DNA of 64,000 nucleotides from Gnetum montanum (taxonomy: Eukaryota; Streptophyta; Gnetopsida; Gnetales; Gnetaceae), in contig MNCI01004871.1 in NCBI GenBank assembly GCA_015680685.1, positions 155,204 through 219,203 of the forward strand, in the 5' to 3' direction. A model generated the notes under the pieces. The model made no database searches. It was not told the origin of the DNA and saw nothing but the letters and a program-made list of their open reading frames with translations. Shown here piece by piece: positions 1 to 10,605 of this stretch (within the stretch, counting starts at the first letter, position 1; each line of letters starts with the position of its first letter). The translations under genes were made by a program, and so were the position numbers.

Positions 1-251
1 TGATATTTACATGTGTGTGTTTTGTGGAGTTAGTGCAGATTACATTTAACCCTTCTAGTGCCCACGGACACTTTAAGTGTGATTACACAAGGGCATAATA
101 GGTTGAAACCTGCTTTGGGGAGGACCCACTTGTGTAATTTTGTTGTAATCTTCATTAATCCCCTAGCTAGAACACACAATTTCTTACCCTTAGCTTAGTT
201 TTTCATAAATTTCTTTCCCTATTATTATCCCTCGAAATTTAAACGTTCCAA
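1..251 (+). other. Internal spacer remnant of gypsy element E
   Basis: This stretch has no coding content. It contains the phrase 'cctgctttggggagga' followed by an AT-rich tail. The same block recurs, diverged, in the 3' spacer of element C near 52100-52180, in element A near 31640-31740 and (minus strand) near 17820 and 44460. It is therefore read as the region between integrase and the accessory ORF of element E, whose left part lies outside the window. The copia LTR begins directly after it. Confidence 0.6.
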
Positions 252-550
252 TGTGAAGAATCTAATCTAAAGGGCTCTGGATCTTCTACCTATGTTGAGC
301 ATAAAGTAAAGAACAAAAAAAACACTTTTTTTAATCTGCTAATCTTCAATCTGTATATATTGAAAATGTGCTGCTACAAATATATAAAGTTGGATTCTTC
401 CAACAACATTCAAGGATGAGACAATCATGGGTATAGATAAACATGAATATGGATAAGCATGGACAACTAGGATCTCATCTTATTCAAAAAAGATAGAAGG
501 ATGAGATCAAACTCCTAAAAATGTGGAATGTCTACACATCATCTTCCACA
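252..550 (-). repeat. 3' LTR of the copia element
   Basis: Read on the minus strand the LTR starts TGTGGAAGA and ends TCTTCACA, a short near-perfect terminal inverted repeat with the usual TG...CA ends. It follows a G-rich polypurine tract (AGGGGGGTT on the minus strand, 551-560), placed right after the RNase H coding region. Length is 299 bp. The 5 bp beyond its outer edge are tccaa (247-251); the matching duplicate was lost with the 5' end. Confidence 0.65.
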
Positions 551-2089
551 AACCCCCCTATGATGGTAAGGGGTTCCACGCCAAGGAGGTCTCTGAAGGA
601 TGCAAACTTTTCACGGTTCATTGTCTTGGTGAAAATGTCTGCTAGTTGTGCTTCAGTTGCACAATGTACCATGTTGAGGATATTTTCTTGGATCAGGCTT
701 CGAAGATGGTGATGCTTGATGTCCATGTGTTTGGTACGTCCATGCTAAATTGGATTGTGGGCCATTGCAATAGCACTTGTGCTGTCACAGTATAAGTGAA
801 TGGGAGGAACCAAGGTGAGTCCCATTTCAGTGAAAACAGAGTGGATCCACATAGCCTGACAAGCAGCATGTGAGGCAGCTATGTATTCTGCTTCTGCTGT
901 TGAGAGAGTGACGGAAGACTGCTTCTTTGATCCCCAAGAAATGAGCGATGGACCAAAGAAGAGACAAAAACCAGAAGTTGACTTTCGATCGTCAAGGTCG
1001 CCTCCCCAGTCTGCATCAGTGTATCCCCATACCTTGAAATTTGTATGTCGATGGAATGTGAGCCCAAAATTTGTGGTAGTTCTCAAGTAACGTAGAACTC
1101 TTTTTGCAGCTTTCCAATGTGATTCATCTGGATCTTGCATGAACCGAGAAAGGTAATTCACAGCATATTGAATATCTGGTCGTGTATTGGAGAGATACAA
1201 TAAACCACCAACTAGGGACCTGTATAGAGATGGATTGACTAAAGGAGATTTATCATCCTTGGTAAGTTTTATGCCAAGGAAGAGTGGTGTGTCTGTGGGA
1301 TTACTATTAAGCATGCCAAATTTCTCAAGTACGGATCGGGCAAATTTCATTTGGCATATGGAGATGGATTTTGATCTCTGGATTACTTGAAAACCCAAAA
1401 AATATGACATTTCCTCTAGATCAGACATTTCAAACTCATTTTGCATAGCATTCAGAAAATCATTTCCTAATGCAATCGTAGATGAAAAATAAATTAAATC
1501 ATCTACGTATAGACAGACAAAAATAAAATCATCTCCGGATACCTTTTTGTAAATTGTAGTTTGGGACTGAAGATGAATGAACCCTTCTTGGATGAAAAAT
1601 GAATGAATTCGTGCGTACCATGCACGAGGAGCTTGCTTGAGTCCGTACAAGGCTTTGTGAAGCTTGTACACATGATCTTGTTTGCTTTCATCAACAAAAC
1701 TTGAAGGTTGTTCCACATAGACTTCTTCATTCAGAACGTCATTGAGGAATGCAGATGCCACATCCAGTTGATATACCACATAGCCAGCGGGAGCAGCAAT
1801 AGCTAGAAAAATTTTCACAGATTCCATTCGTGAAATAGGAGCAAAAGTATCATCAAAGTCTCTTCCTTGTTGTTGGAGATAGCCTTTGGCAACAAGGCGA
1901 GCTTTGAATTGTCTAGTTCACCGTATTGATTCCTCTTGAGTTTGAATATCCATTTTAAGCCGATGATAGGCTTACTAGATGGGCGAGGAACGAGACTCCA
2001 AGTGTTATTTTTATTGATTTGCTAAAGTTCACGTTCCATTGTTGCAATCCAACGATCATCCAGTGCAACTTCGACGACGGTGGAGGGTT
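532..2089 (-). pseudogene. Copia reverse transcriptase - RNase H (pol C-terminal part)
   Basis: The frame encodes a copia-type RT followed by RNase H. Visible motifs include QLDVASAFLN, YGLKQAPRAWY, the catalytic YVDD (about 1498-1509) and, in RNase H, TDADWGGD, KSTSGF and STAEAEYIA, ending with a LADIFTK-type tail. The main open stretch is 745-1827 and continues in the same frame to 532 after one TAG at 745-747, at a position where CAG would restore glutamine. Upstream, the WIFKLK motif and the RLVAKG-type motif lie in different frames, giving a frameshift near 1900-1920. The catalytic residues survive, but the protein could not be made whole. Confidence 0.9.
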
Positions 2090-3187
2090 CTACCAAACCA
2101 TCAGAGCTCCCCCCAATGGCATAAGCAGCACGTAAAATTCATCACCCACGTTGGAGAAGAGAGCAGAGGCAGCAGTGGAATCATCTGGGGGCGGCTGGAC
2201 AGGCTGCTGGTGAGAACGACTATGGGTGAAGCGTCGCTGAAAATTCAGATCCAGCATTTGGGTGGCTGGGTGAGAGAAAGCCACCTGGGAGAAATAAAAA
2301 AATGGCCGAGAAGGAGAGGGGGTCGGTGCTGAGGAGAGGACTGGGGAAGGCACGTCGATGGAGTGGATCGGAGAGAGCGGTGCTGCAAAAAATGGAGCAA
2401 ACAGAGGAAGAGAAACGACGATGGTCTGCGACGCAGAAGCATGGGGAGGGAGAGGCGCCAATGCGTGGGGAACAGGCGAGGCAGACCCGACGGAACCGGG
2501 GGGCCATTGGGGTCGGGTAAGCACATAGGGGCTAGGGGAACTAGGAGGTATGGAGGCAGGTCCCCGATTGGCAGGTTCTCGAGACGGCTGCCAACTTGGC
2601 GATGCGGGAGTAAGGTTGGTGTGGCGGTAGAGGGGTTGGCGTTGCTGAAAAAATGGATCGGTGTTGGTGCCTACACAAAAATTTTTGCCGCCTGGAAAAA
2701 AGAGATTAGAGTTAAAACAATCCTGCTCCAAAAATTGGACAACACGGGAATCAACGATCTTGTGATGGGTGGGGTCATAACAGCGGTAGGCTTTAGAGGT
2801 TGGAGAATAGTCAACGAAAATACAAGGCTGAGCTTTTCCATGGAATTTCTAGCGGATGGAGGCAGGAATGTGCACATAGCAGGGCGAACCAAAGATTTTT
2901 AAGTGGAAAATATTGGGTGTACGACCATGCCAGAATTCATAGGGCGTTTTATTTTGAATGGATCGGGAAGGCACCCTATTTAAAAGATAAATTGCGGTGG
3001 CACAAGCTTCTGTCCAAAATGTATCCGCTAAGGAAGACAGGTGCAGCAAACATCGAGCCATTTCAACCATGGTCTGATTTTTCCATTCAGCGATGCCATT
3101 TTGTTGGGGTGTATAAATTCGTGGTTGTTTGATGAATAATGCCATGTTTCTTGCAGAAGGTGATTCGAAGAACAAAAGTCAGGGAAA
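2090..3187 (-). pseudogene. Copia integrase (C-terminal half) and linker
   Basis: 2849-3175 encodes the typical copia integrase stretch with YTPQQNGIAEWKNQ (which holds the catalytic glutamate), FWTEACATAIYLLNR and TPYEFWHGR. A single stop at 2849-2851 interrupts a frame that continues into the GCYxxY-type C-terminal part and then a proline/serine-rich linker (2090-2731), as usual between copia integrase and RT. The DDE core upstream of HQTT is missing because the element is truncated near 3187, and the last bases before the truncation are in another frame. G- and C-rich overlapping frames on the plus strand here are shadows of the linker. Confidence 0.85.
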
Positions 3188-5198
3188 ATGGCACTCCATT
3201 TTCCCTACCTTATCAGAAAATTGTGCCAATGGGCTGGTATTCGGGGATACACAAATGACATCCTCCGAAAGGCCCAAAATGCTTCTTATGCTGAATTATT
3301 AAAGGAGCCAGCTTCAAGAAAGAGTACTAGTGAAGAGTTGGGACCAGATGAAGAAGAAGAAGAACAGATGACTGGATCACCTGCAACTCAACTTGCAGGA
3401 CCCAGTCAACCTCCAGTCACAGGTCCCAGCCAACAACAAGAAGCAGGACCCAGCATAGATCAGGATCAGCCGCCGCCGCAAGACTATAGACGGTCGATGA
3501 GCCATTTGAGGGCCATCGCTGAGACGATTAGTTGGGGAAGTCGTGATGACACAAATCTCTTCCACGTCATCGATGATGCCAACCAGCCTACGATTTCAGT
3601 AGATCGCACATGAGGTGAGTTATCAATGGAAACAGGAGGAGGGGAAAGAAAATGGTCACAACAGATCTTTGGACACGCGGCATCTTTTCAAGTGCAGTTA
3701 GAGACTGGTGAAGGGGCCACGGTGGTGGTCATGCAACACCAAGATGCCGCGGGAGCTGCTGAAGTGGTCGCTGACCACATCAAAGAGTCCTTTAACGTGC
3801 CTATTGTACCACCGGCAGATCTTTCAGGAGCAAAGGATGCTCAAACTATTGCCGGAACCTTAATGACTCCTGCGGAACATGAGGATGCATTGGACAGATT
3901 GCTTCAAAAAGGACAAGTTTTGACGTCCCTGTTTGACATCCCCCAGGATGTAACGGCAATTCAATCAGACCTCATTTCCACAAAGGGGAAGCTGGTCTTA
4001 TCCGAAGTAAGGGTAGAGCATGCTGAAGCTAAAGTGCAAAACTACAAGAGCAGCTCGTAGCCTTACAAGCAGCATAGCGGGATCCTTTGCGACTTGTTCT
4101 CGCAGACTAGCTAGACAATTTTAGAATCGAGCAACTAACAAAACTAATTGCAAAAAATAAGAAGGTGGCAGAAGAAAAGGAGACGGCCACTTGGGATGCC
4201 TTCGCAGCTCAAGCGCAAACTCATGCGCATCTTAAGGCACTCAAGGCCTTACAAGAAGAGAATAAGCAGTTGGTTGCAGATAATCTTCGGTTGACTTCTG
4301 TGGAGAAACAAAAGAATGTTCTCGATGAACATTTTCATCAATTGCGAGAAAAGTTCATTCGGGTCAACCGAGATGTAAGCCGTTTAGCCAGAGAAAATCG
4401 AACACTCTTAATGGAGGAGGTACGCGCTATTCGACAAAAATCAGCCATCAAAATTAGCGCGTGGAAGAATGAGGCTAAACGACACGAGAAGCTGAAGGAG
4501 CATTTCCGTGATCAGGTGGGGATGTACAAACAAATCCTGGAGAAGGAGATCCATATGGCCAAAGCTCAAATCAACAACATCAGTGCCCAGCACACTGATT
4601 GGGGGGCCATATTGGACACTTATGCCTACGTCCACCAAGCAGAAATTAAGAACCGGGACTTGCAGATCCAGGATTTAACTGAATACATGGAGTTGGCAAA
4701 CCTTCGATATGCCAACCTGGCCATGTTAACAGCAGGACGCCCAAGGTCAGAGCTCGAGCAGCAGGTAGCTTCCACCCATATCAAATATGAAGCAAAATTT
4801 GCAGAGTGAAAGAAGCTGGCTAAAAAATTAGATATCGCAAATTCTAAACTCGCGGTGGTAAAAGAAAGCTACCAAGGACAGAAAGATGTGGCAATCGACT
4901 TGGCTCGATGGATAACAGAACTTCACGAATACAAGGACAAAGCCAGAGCCTATGAAGAGGAACGACGGGTGTTCATAGCATGGTACGTCAAAGCTAATCA
5001 GATGTTCCCACAACTACCCTGTCCGTGGGAAGTGCCAACTCCATTAAACATCGAAGCATCAACATGGATGGCACAAGACCCTTGGATCGAAGAGGAGAAG
5101 CTCCAGGCTATTCTTTAGCGTCGTCAACCTTCAAAACTTGGAGCAAAAGAAAAGGGAAAGCACCCATGGAGGAGCCACCGCCACCAGGAACTACATGA
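3188..5198 (+). pseudogene. Accessory ORF of gypsy element E (coiled-coil protein, env position)
   Basis: This is a non-gag, non-pol reading region just upstream of the polypurine tract and 3' LTR. It opens with FPYLIRKLCQWAGI, which from memory resembles the end of the 'putative plant transposon protein' domain (PF20167; not checked). Next come an acidic, Pro/Gln-rich stretch and a long helical region rich in E, K, Q and L with heptad-like spacing (about 3900-5000), ending PCPWEVPTP and PPPPGTT. The ATG at 3188 is fortuitous, because the true N-terminus was deleted with the copia insertion. Damage is light: a TGA at 3611, a frameshift near 4060, a TGA at 4807 and a frameshift near 5118. A homologue occupies 52902-55740 in element C. 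Function is unknown; the position matches the env-like ORFs of Athila-type elements. No membrane segment or signal peptide is visible. Confidence 0.75.
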
Positions 5199-5355
5199 GT
5201 TCCACATTTTTGTAGTTGTAGTATTTTTTCTCTGTGTTGTGTCTTCCCACACTGCGGAATTAGTCCATTTATTTTTCTAGTTAATAATCCCATACCTATC
5301 CACTGTGTAATCACTAAAGCTTGTTCTCCTTGTAACTCGAGGACGAGTTTTTATT

Positions 5356-5369
5356 CAGTCGTGGGGGTA
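5356..5369 (+). other. Polypurine tract of element E
   Basis: The bases cagtcgtgggggta lie immediately before the LTR start TGATGAGACG. All gypsy copies of this family share GTCATGGGGGTA at this point, preceded by a conserved 'gaggacgagtttttattcag'-type block. It would prime plus-strand DNA synthesis. Confidence 0.8.
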
Positions 5370-5376
5370 TGATGAG

Positions 5377-5479
5377 ACGCGATTCGCATAGGCCACGATA
5401 TCGCGTCCGCCGCGATATCGCATATTCCCCTACAATATCACGTACGCGATATCATAGTCCGCAACCATATCTATAAATA
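5377..5479 (+). promoter_or_regulatory. U3 palindrome array and TATA box of LTR E
   Basis: About five copies of a GATATCG-centred palindrome (forms such as CGATATCGCG) lie within 80 bp, ending directly upstream of TATAAATA at 5472-5479. The placement suggests an upstream activating array for a transcript starting about 30 bp further on. Transcription-factor identity is unknown. Confidence 0.6.
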
Positions 5480-5877
5480 AGACTCGGCTCTCCCTTGTTT
5501 GAGATCCCAGTTTTAGTGTAGCGAAGCTCTGGCAGTTTGATCCCTCCAGAGTTAGATTTTTTCCCGTGTCTGCCCGCAATGTGGTGAATGTAATTGTACG
5601 GTGTCTTTATTCGAGTGTGTCGTACTTGGGCATGCACATGACCGGCAATAAAGATCGAGATTACTTCATCATTGCAGCATTCACTTAGTTTATTTATTTG
5701 TTATTTATTTAATGTTATTTATTGCTTTCATAGCGCGGTGTGAGTACGACTTGATTACGAGCATCTACGGATGTGTATGGCTAGTCAAGGAATCGGCTAC
5801 TCATCACGATTAGTCTCTCACCCTTAAACTCCTAGAAGCGGAACGAGTATGACTTGATTACGAACATTTAAGTGTGA

Positions 5878-6000
5878 CTGCTTGGTAGCCTAGTGGTGTA
5901 GCTAGGATCTACACTTAGTAACCCAGTGGTGTATTTGGGGTCTACGCTTGGTAATCCCACTGGCGTACCTAGGATCTATGCTTGGTAGTCCTAGTGGTAG
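5878..6000 (+). repeat. 34-bp minisatellite in LTR E
   Basis: About four imperfect tandem units carry the core 'cttggtaatcccagtggtgt' followed by 'ctaggatctac'. Single or double units of the same core sit at the equivalent place in the other LTRs of the family (for example 56490-56570 and 36540-36600), so the unit number varies between LTRs. Confidence 0.7.
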
Positions 6001-6348
6001 TTGTGCATGAGGTCCAAGATGTGTACGGTTGATCAAGGAATCGGTTGCTCGTCGCACTTAGGCTAGATTAGATTTTCTTAACCTTTCCCTCATAGCTTAG
6101 CTTAGTTAATAGGATTTTCCACTGCCATCAAGAGTAGCGTTAGAATTAGAACACATCATACACCTCATCTAGACTAAACCATACGTGACATATGCAAAAC
6201 TAGTCTAGGTGGGAAGACAGCGAACTACGACCTAAGGCTAACTGTCTAGGTGCTACAACTAGTCCATTTGTGTAGTTCGACCGGATCGCGTGTACACGCT
6301 CGTATTCGTATGGTTGAGTGTAGGGGTACCTCGTCACTCATCACTAAG

Positions 6349-7106
6349 TAATCCATCAATTATACAAATGAAGATATGAAAAAGAAGCAATGTCAAGCTT
6401 ACATTGTTTTATGTGTTTTAAATAAAAAAACAAAAAGATCAAATCTATTTGTGTAATTTTTCTAGTTATAAAATTTTGTATTTTTAGAATACAAGGGACA
6501 ATTTTGATGATTTTACTAAAGGAAAACATATTGTATGATTTTCTTTGAAGAGTTAGAATTTACTATTTTCTTTTTTTAAAATGGTATTTTTCTATTTGTC
6601 AAGTTCGACAAATGTGGATGCTTAATAGCCTACATTTCATAATTAATGAAAAGCCACCAAGGAGATGATTTATGAAGAGTTGAAGTAGGATCTTTCAAAT
6701 TATTAAAGTCCCAAAAATAACTAATAAAACTTCAGTCTTTCAAATATGTTTTATGGAAATAGAACTTGAGATAGTTATACTTTAATAAAAAGAAGCCAAT
6801 TTAAAAAATGAGTATCTTTCTACTAATCGCTACCTCTAGACTCACCTAATTGAATGCACTTACAAGATAGAAGCTTCCAAGGCTCTATACTAGTTAAGCA
6901 CTTAACTATCCCTTTAACACATAAAGCAATACCTTGCTTATAACAAAGACAACCTAACAAAAGTCATTTTTAGAATGGCTACTCTTTCAAAAGAAATTTT
7001 AAACAATTTGATGAATAGAATGCATCATTACTAGGAGCCTAACATGAGACATAGCATACTTGAGTTGCTTGGATAATAAATTTACAAATAATGAACTTTT
7101 CATTGA
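6349..7106. other. AT-rich intergenic sequence
   Basis: No convincing coding region, RNA gene or LTR was recognised. It separates the end of element E from the target duplication of element G. Confidence 0.6.
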
Positions 7107-7111
7107 AAGCT

Positions 7112-7865
7112 TGATGTGAACCTCCAACAGGCTAATGTAACATCTCTCCATTGATGGGATCTTTCCCTAGAGTTTTGGCATGTTTGGGAGTGTTTTGGGA
7201 CGCTTTTGATGAGTTGAGGATGTTCCATGGGCTATGGGGTCTTGTTTGGAGATGTCTAGAGGTTCTAGGCTTCAAAACAAGCATCTTTGTATTTTGGCCT
7301 TACAAAGGAGACATCCCATGTGTAAGTGTGAGATGTTCCATCTACATTGTAGACATCTTTGCTAAGACATCCCACCTGATTTGAAGATGTCTACCTTGAC
7401 ATCTCTACACTTGGAAATCTTCTATTTCTCATAGATGTCTCCTATGAATTTTAATGGACATTAAATTGAATGATAAATTGGAGGAAAGATGAAGAGATAG
7501 GAGGGAAAAGATATAAATAGACTCCTTGGGCCTTCAATTTGAGAAGAGTCTAGCGAAAGAAAAAGAGAGTCTAAAGTGAGTCTAGAGAGAGAAAGATAGA
7601 GTGTAGGGAGTTGAGAGAAGAGTAGGAGAGATAAAGTCTTGGCAAGGTGCTTTGATGATCATCCTTGTGAGTGTGTGATTTCTTTGACTGAGTGTGTGAG
7701 AGTTGGATTGAATCTCTTATTTGTTCTTGGGAATTATGCTTCCTTTCATATGTAAATTCTTCATTTGAGCAAGAATAAAAATTTCATTTTCTTTTCTTGT
7801 TCAAATTTATTGTTTTATGACTTTGAGAGAGTTTGGATTGTGGCATCTATAGGAGCTCCTCGTCA
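7112..7865 (+). repeat. 5' LTR of element G
   Basis: The 754-bp LTR starts TGATGTGAACC and ends CTCCTCGTCA. It matches the 3' LTR over its length except around the TATA box, where the 3' LTR has a G-run and GTC repeats. TATAAATA is at 7512-7519. Confidence 0.9.
7305..7519 (+). promoter_or_regulatory. AGACATCT/AGATGTCT motif array and TATA box in LTR G
   Basis: Seven or so copies of a palindrome related to AGACGTCT lie upstream of the TATA box. In this LTR most have become AGACATC or AGATGTC, whereas the 3' LTR keeps several intact GACGTC forms (11275-11395). GACGTC is the core of known plant bZIP sites, so a bZIP-type enhancer is plausible but inferred. Confidence 0.5.
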
Positions 7866-7868
7866 AAT

Positions 7869-7879
7869 TGGTATTAGAG
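7869..7879 (+). other. Primer binding site, tRNA-iMet type, element G
   Basis: TGGTATTAGAG lies three bases after the LTR end and matches the common plant retroelement site TGGTATCAGAG with one C-to-T change. Confidence 0.8.
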
Positions 7880-8225
7880 AAACTCGGAATTGAAAACAAC
7901 TAAATTCAAGTGGATAATTCTTATCTCAATTGAAAATAATTACTCCAAATTCTCAAGCTTGGATGAATTCTCTCTTACTACTTCTTCTACTCATCCTAGA
8001 ATTTGAAAATTTCCCTTTGATTCCTAAGTTTATTAGATCTTTCAAGAATTGGAAGATAATTGTGTAATTGGACATCCATTATCTTGTAATAGCTAGGGTT
8101 TGAAGATCTTATGCCTACTTCTCTTAAGAGCTGGGAATTTCTTGTCTCATTCCTTGAGAAATCTTGAAAATTTCACCTTCCCTTATAGAATTTTGTGAAA
8201 ATTTCCTTTTAGATCAATTTGTAGC

Positions 8226-9418
8226 ATGCCTCCAAAGAAGATAGCTCAAGCTTTGTCAAGAGACATAGATGATATGAGAAATGCTCTCAAGCTCATTGTT
8301 GAGAAAATTGAAGAGCTTGAAGAGAACAAAGGACATGTTACTTCACCAAAAGCATCCAAGCAAGGGTACAAGTCATGCAATTCTTCACCAAGATATTCTT
8401 AAAGAAATTGCTCAATGTCATCCCTTGAAGATGATATTCCTTTTGAAGATGAATACTTTGGAGAAGGAGAAGCTCAAGATGATGTATTTCTTCATGCCCC
8501 TGTGATGAAAATAAGTCTCAAGGTTTCAATTTTCCTAGGAAAGGGAAAAAGGAACTTCCTTCTAAGCCTCAAAGGAAGCAAGGTGAAGGAACTAAAGTCA
8601 CTCTTGCAAAACCTTTTAGACATGCTTCAAGGATGCCTCATGTTGAAGTCAAATCCTTCAATGGCATGGAAGGAACTGAATCTTTTCTCTTTTGGCTGAA
8701 AATGATTAACAAGTATTTTGAACTTGAAGATGTGGAAAATCATCAAAAGATGTCTTTTGCTAAAACCAAACTGGAAGGCATAGCACTTGTATGGTGGGAT
8801 AAGTAAAGTCATTCTTACAAGGTGAATAGTGGTACTTCTATCAAGGATTGGTCTTTAATGTAGTTCGTGCTCAAGCAAAAATTTGAGAAGACTCATCACA
8901 GACAACAGGCCATCCAAAAATTGAAGTACCTAAGGCAAGGTGATAAGAGTGTGAAGGACTATTGCATGGATTTTTGTAAGTCTTTCCAACTTGCAAAAGT
9001 TCATTGGGATGATTATGAATAAGCATTTAACTTTCAAGGAGGACTTAAAAGGGAGTATCAACAAGAGCTAACCTTCTATGAGCCCCAAACATTGGATGAG
9101 GCTTTTGAATTAGCTCTTAAGGCTAAGAAGAAACTTCAAGGCTACACAAGAGGTCCTAAATCTTCTAAGGACAAGAATTCTAAAGCTTTTGAAAGTGAGA
9201 AAGAAGCCAAGGAGAATGGAAATGCCAAGGAAGACACAAATGAGAAGCAAGAGAAGTCCAAGGAGGGCCAAGATTCCAAGAAGGACTACTCCAAGTATGG
9301 AAAGGATAAAGAAAAAGATTATGCCTCCAACCTTCAATGCCTCAATTATGGTGAAAAGGTACACAAAGAATGTAAGTGTAATAAGCTAAAGGTTTCCAAG
9401 AGAAAGGAACTCCATTAG
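8226..9418 (+). pseudogene. Gag of element G
   Basis: A first ATG at 8226 opens MPPKKIAQALSRDIDDMR with a short helical start. The central part holds the Ty3-type capsid signature: FNGMEGTESFLFWL, KLEGIALVWWDK, and DKSVKDYCMDF spaced as in Retrotrans_gag. A Lys/Glu-rich linker follows, then a zinc knuckle remnant (about 9331-9380) in which CLNYGEKVHKECKC replaces the expected second cysteine by tyrosine. There are stops near 8400, 8805, 8861 and 9020, and frame changes. The Gag would form the particle; this copy is dead. Confidence 0.8.
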
Positions 9419-9420
9419 AA

Positions 9421-10605
9421 AAGAAAGAATCCTCCAATGAAGGTAGACCTCTTGTGATTGAAGATATTACTAAAATTAATTCTTGCACTTTTATGGAAAA
9501 TGTAAATGTTAATAAGGAAATAAGTAAGAAGAAAATGTGTTCTCAAGTATCTCTTATTGAGCAAAGGAGTGCTTAATACTCTAAAGTTTCAAGGAATGAA
9601 ACCAAGGACTTCATCAAAGGGACCAAGAGATCTTTAAGGTCCAAGATGATGTATGCTATTGATTAAGGAGAGTTCCTACCTCATGAGTCATGGAAGTTGA
9701 AGGATCTAAGCTAAAGGAGTGGTAAGGATCAAGGGACTTCTCTAAGAAGGGTCAAGAGCATCACTAGAAGGTATGATTCTCATACTTTTTGCAATTGTTC
9801 TATACCTTGTGGCAAGGGAAAGAAGATTCTAAGCCAAGTTGAGGCAATCTCATGGGAGACAAGGGGGTCTTCTAGCCAAGGTATGTGGAAGAATGATTAC
9901 TTTGATGATGTTTTTGATGAAAATGATGTTATAGCCATGTAGGAGAGTTTATCTTTTGAGTTGGTACCTCCAAAATGGGATGAGGAGCTTGTTGATGATT
10001 CCTTTGAAGAGGAGAAGCCATTGGAATTGGGAACCCCTATTTAGGATCTTGAATCTTCAAGCTTTGATGAGATTGGACAACCATATGTTGAAGATCAAGT
10101 TGAACCAAAGATGGATGGAAGAAGCCATGAAGAGGTAAGTGAGTCTAAGCTTTACCTTGTTGATGGTAGTAATGTCTCTCATGTTGAATCTAGTGTGATG
10201 GATGCTAGTTTTTTACTTCAGCTTGGTAGTGGTTTGTTCAATTGTGATGATGAGAATCATGATCATTGTAGTGATTATGATAACATTGTGAGTTCTATTT
10301 TGCTTGATACAAAGAATGTGATTTTTGATGCCATTGTTAGTGAGAGCAAAGCTAATGATGGTAATGAATTTGATTTTGTATGGGATAATGATGGCTATGG
10401 TGGTATTCATAGTAGAAAGGTCATTATTAATGTTGGTGAAGACATTGATAATGATATGATTTTCCAGAAATCAAAGATATATTCTCTACATTATGACAAG
10501 GATGGATTTGTCAAAGGTGTTGATGACCTTGATTGTCTTGGCTGTGAAATGGATGAGCAACATGAAGACAATCTATCTTGTGATGATGATGGTAAAGGGA
10601 AGTGA
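9421..10605 (+). pseudogene. Acidic ORF downstream of Gag in element G
   Basis: In one frame (9421-10605) the region is open except for about five stops at positions where CAA, CAG or CGA would restore sense; the last 164 codons (10111-10605) are uninterrupted. The first third is basic and Ser/Lys-rich. The last two thirds are strongly acidic, rich in Asp, Glu, Asn and Val, with phrases such as DYFDDVFDEND, WDEELVDDSFEEE and CDDENHDHCSDYDN. There is no retropepsin DTG/DSG, RT or integrase motif. The frame follows the zinc knuckle after a frameshift, so it may be a C-terminal extension of Gag or a separate accessory protein. Function unknown. Confidence 0.6.

Larger units (their letters stand above)
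252..3187 (-). mobile_element. Truncated Ty1/copia retrotransposon (3' part)
   Basis: On the minus strand the order is integrase C-terminal half, proline/serine-rich linker, reverse transcriptase, RNase H, polypurine tract and 3' LTR. This integrase-before-RT order defines Ty1/copia. The gag, protease, first half of integrase and 5' LTR are absent. At the truncated end (about 3180-3190) the sequence runs straight into the accessory ORF of gypsy element E, so copia seems to have inserted into E and a later deletion removed the 5' half of copia with part of E. No second target duplication is visible. Frameshifts and stops show that it is dead. Confidence 0.9.
5370..6343 (+). repeat. 3' LTR of gypsy element E
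   Basis: The 974-bp LTR starts TGATGAGACGCG and ends GTCACTCATCA; CTAAG (6344-6348) is the presumed target duplication, whose partner is outside the window. It has a short U3 with GATATCG-type palindromes, a TATA box at 5472-5479, and a long R-U5 region containing several copies of the phrase 'tcaaggaatcgg' and a 34-bp minisatellite. Its closest relatives here are the LTRs of element B, which share these extra modules. Confidence 0.9.

Noticed and set aside
2363-2902. Plus-strand 179-codon frame
   Set aside because: It is the antisense of the copia integrase-RT linker; GC-rich Pro/Ser coding on the minus strand creates it.
5377-5460. GATATCG arrays as a CRISPR-like array
   Set aside because: Units are short palindromes at irregular spacing in plant LTR promoters; there are no spacers of regular length and the host is eukaryotic.
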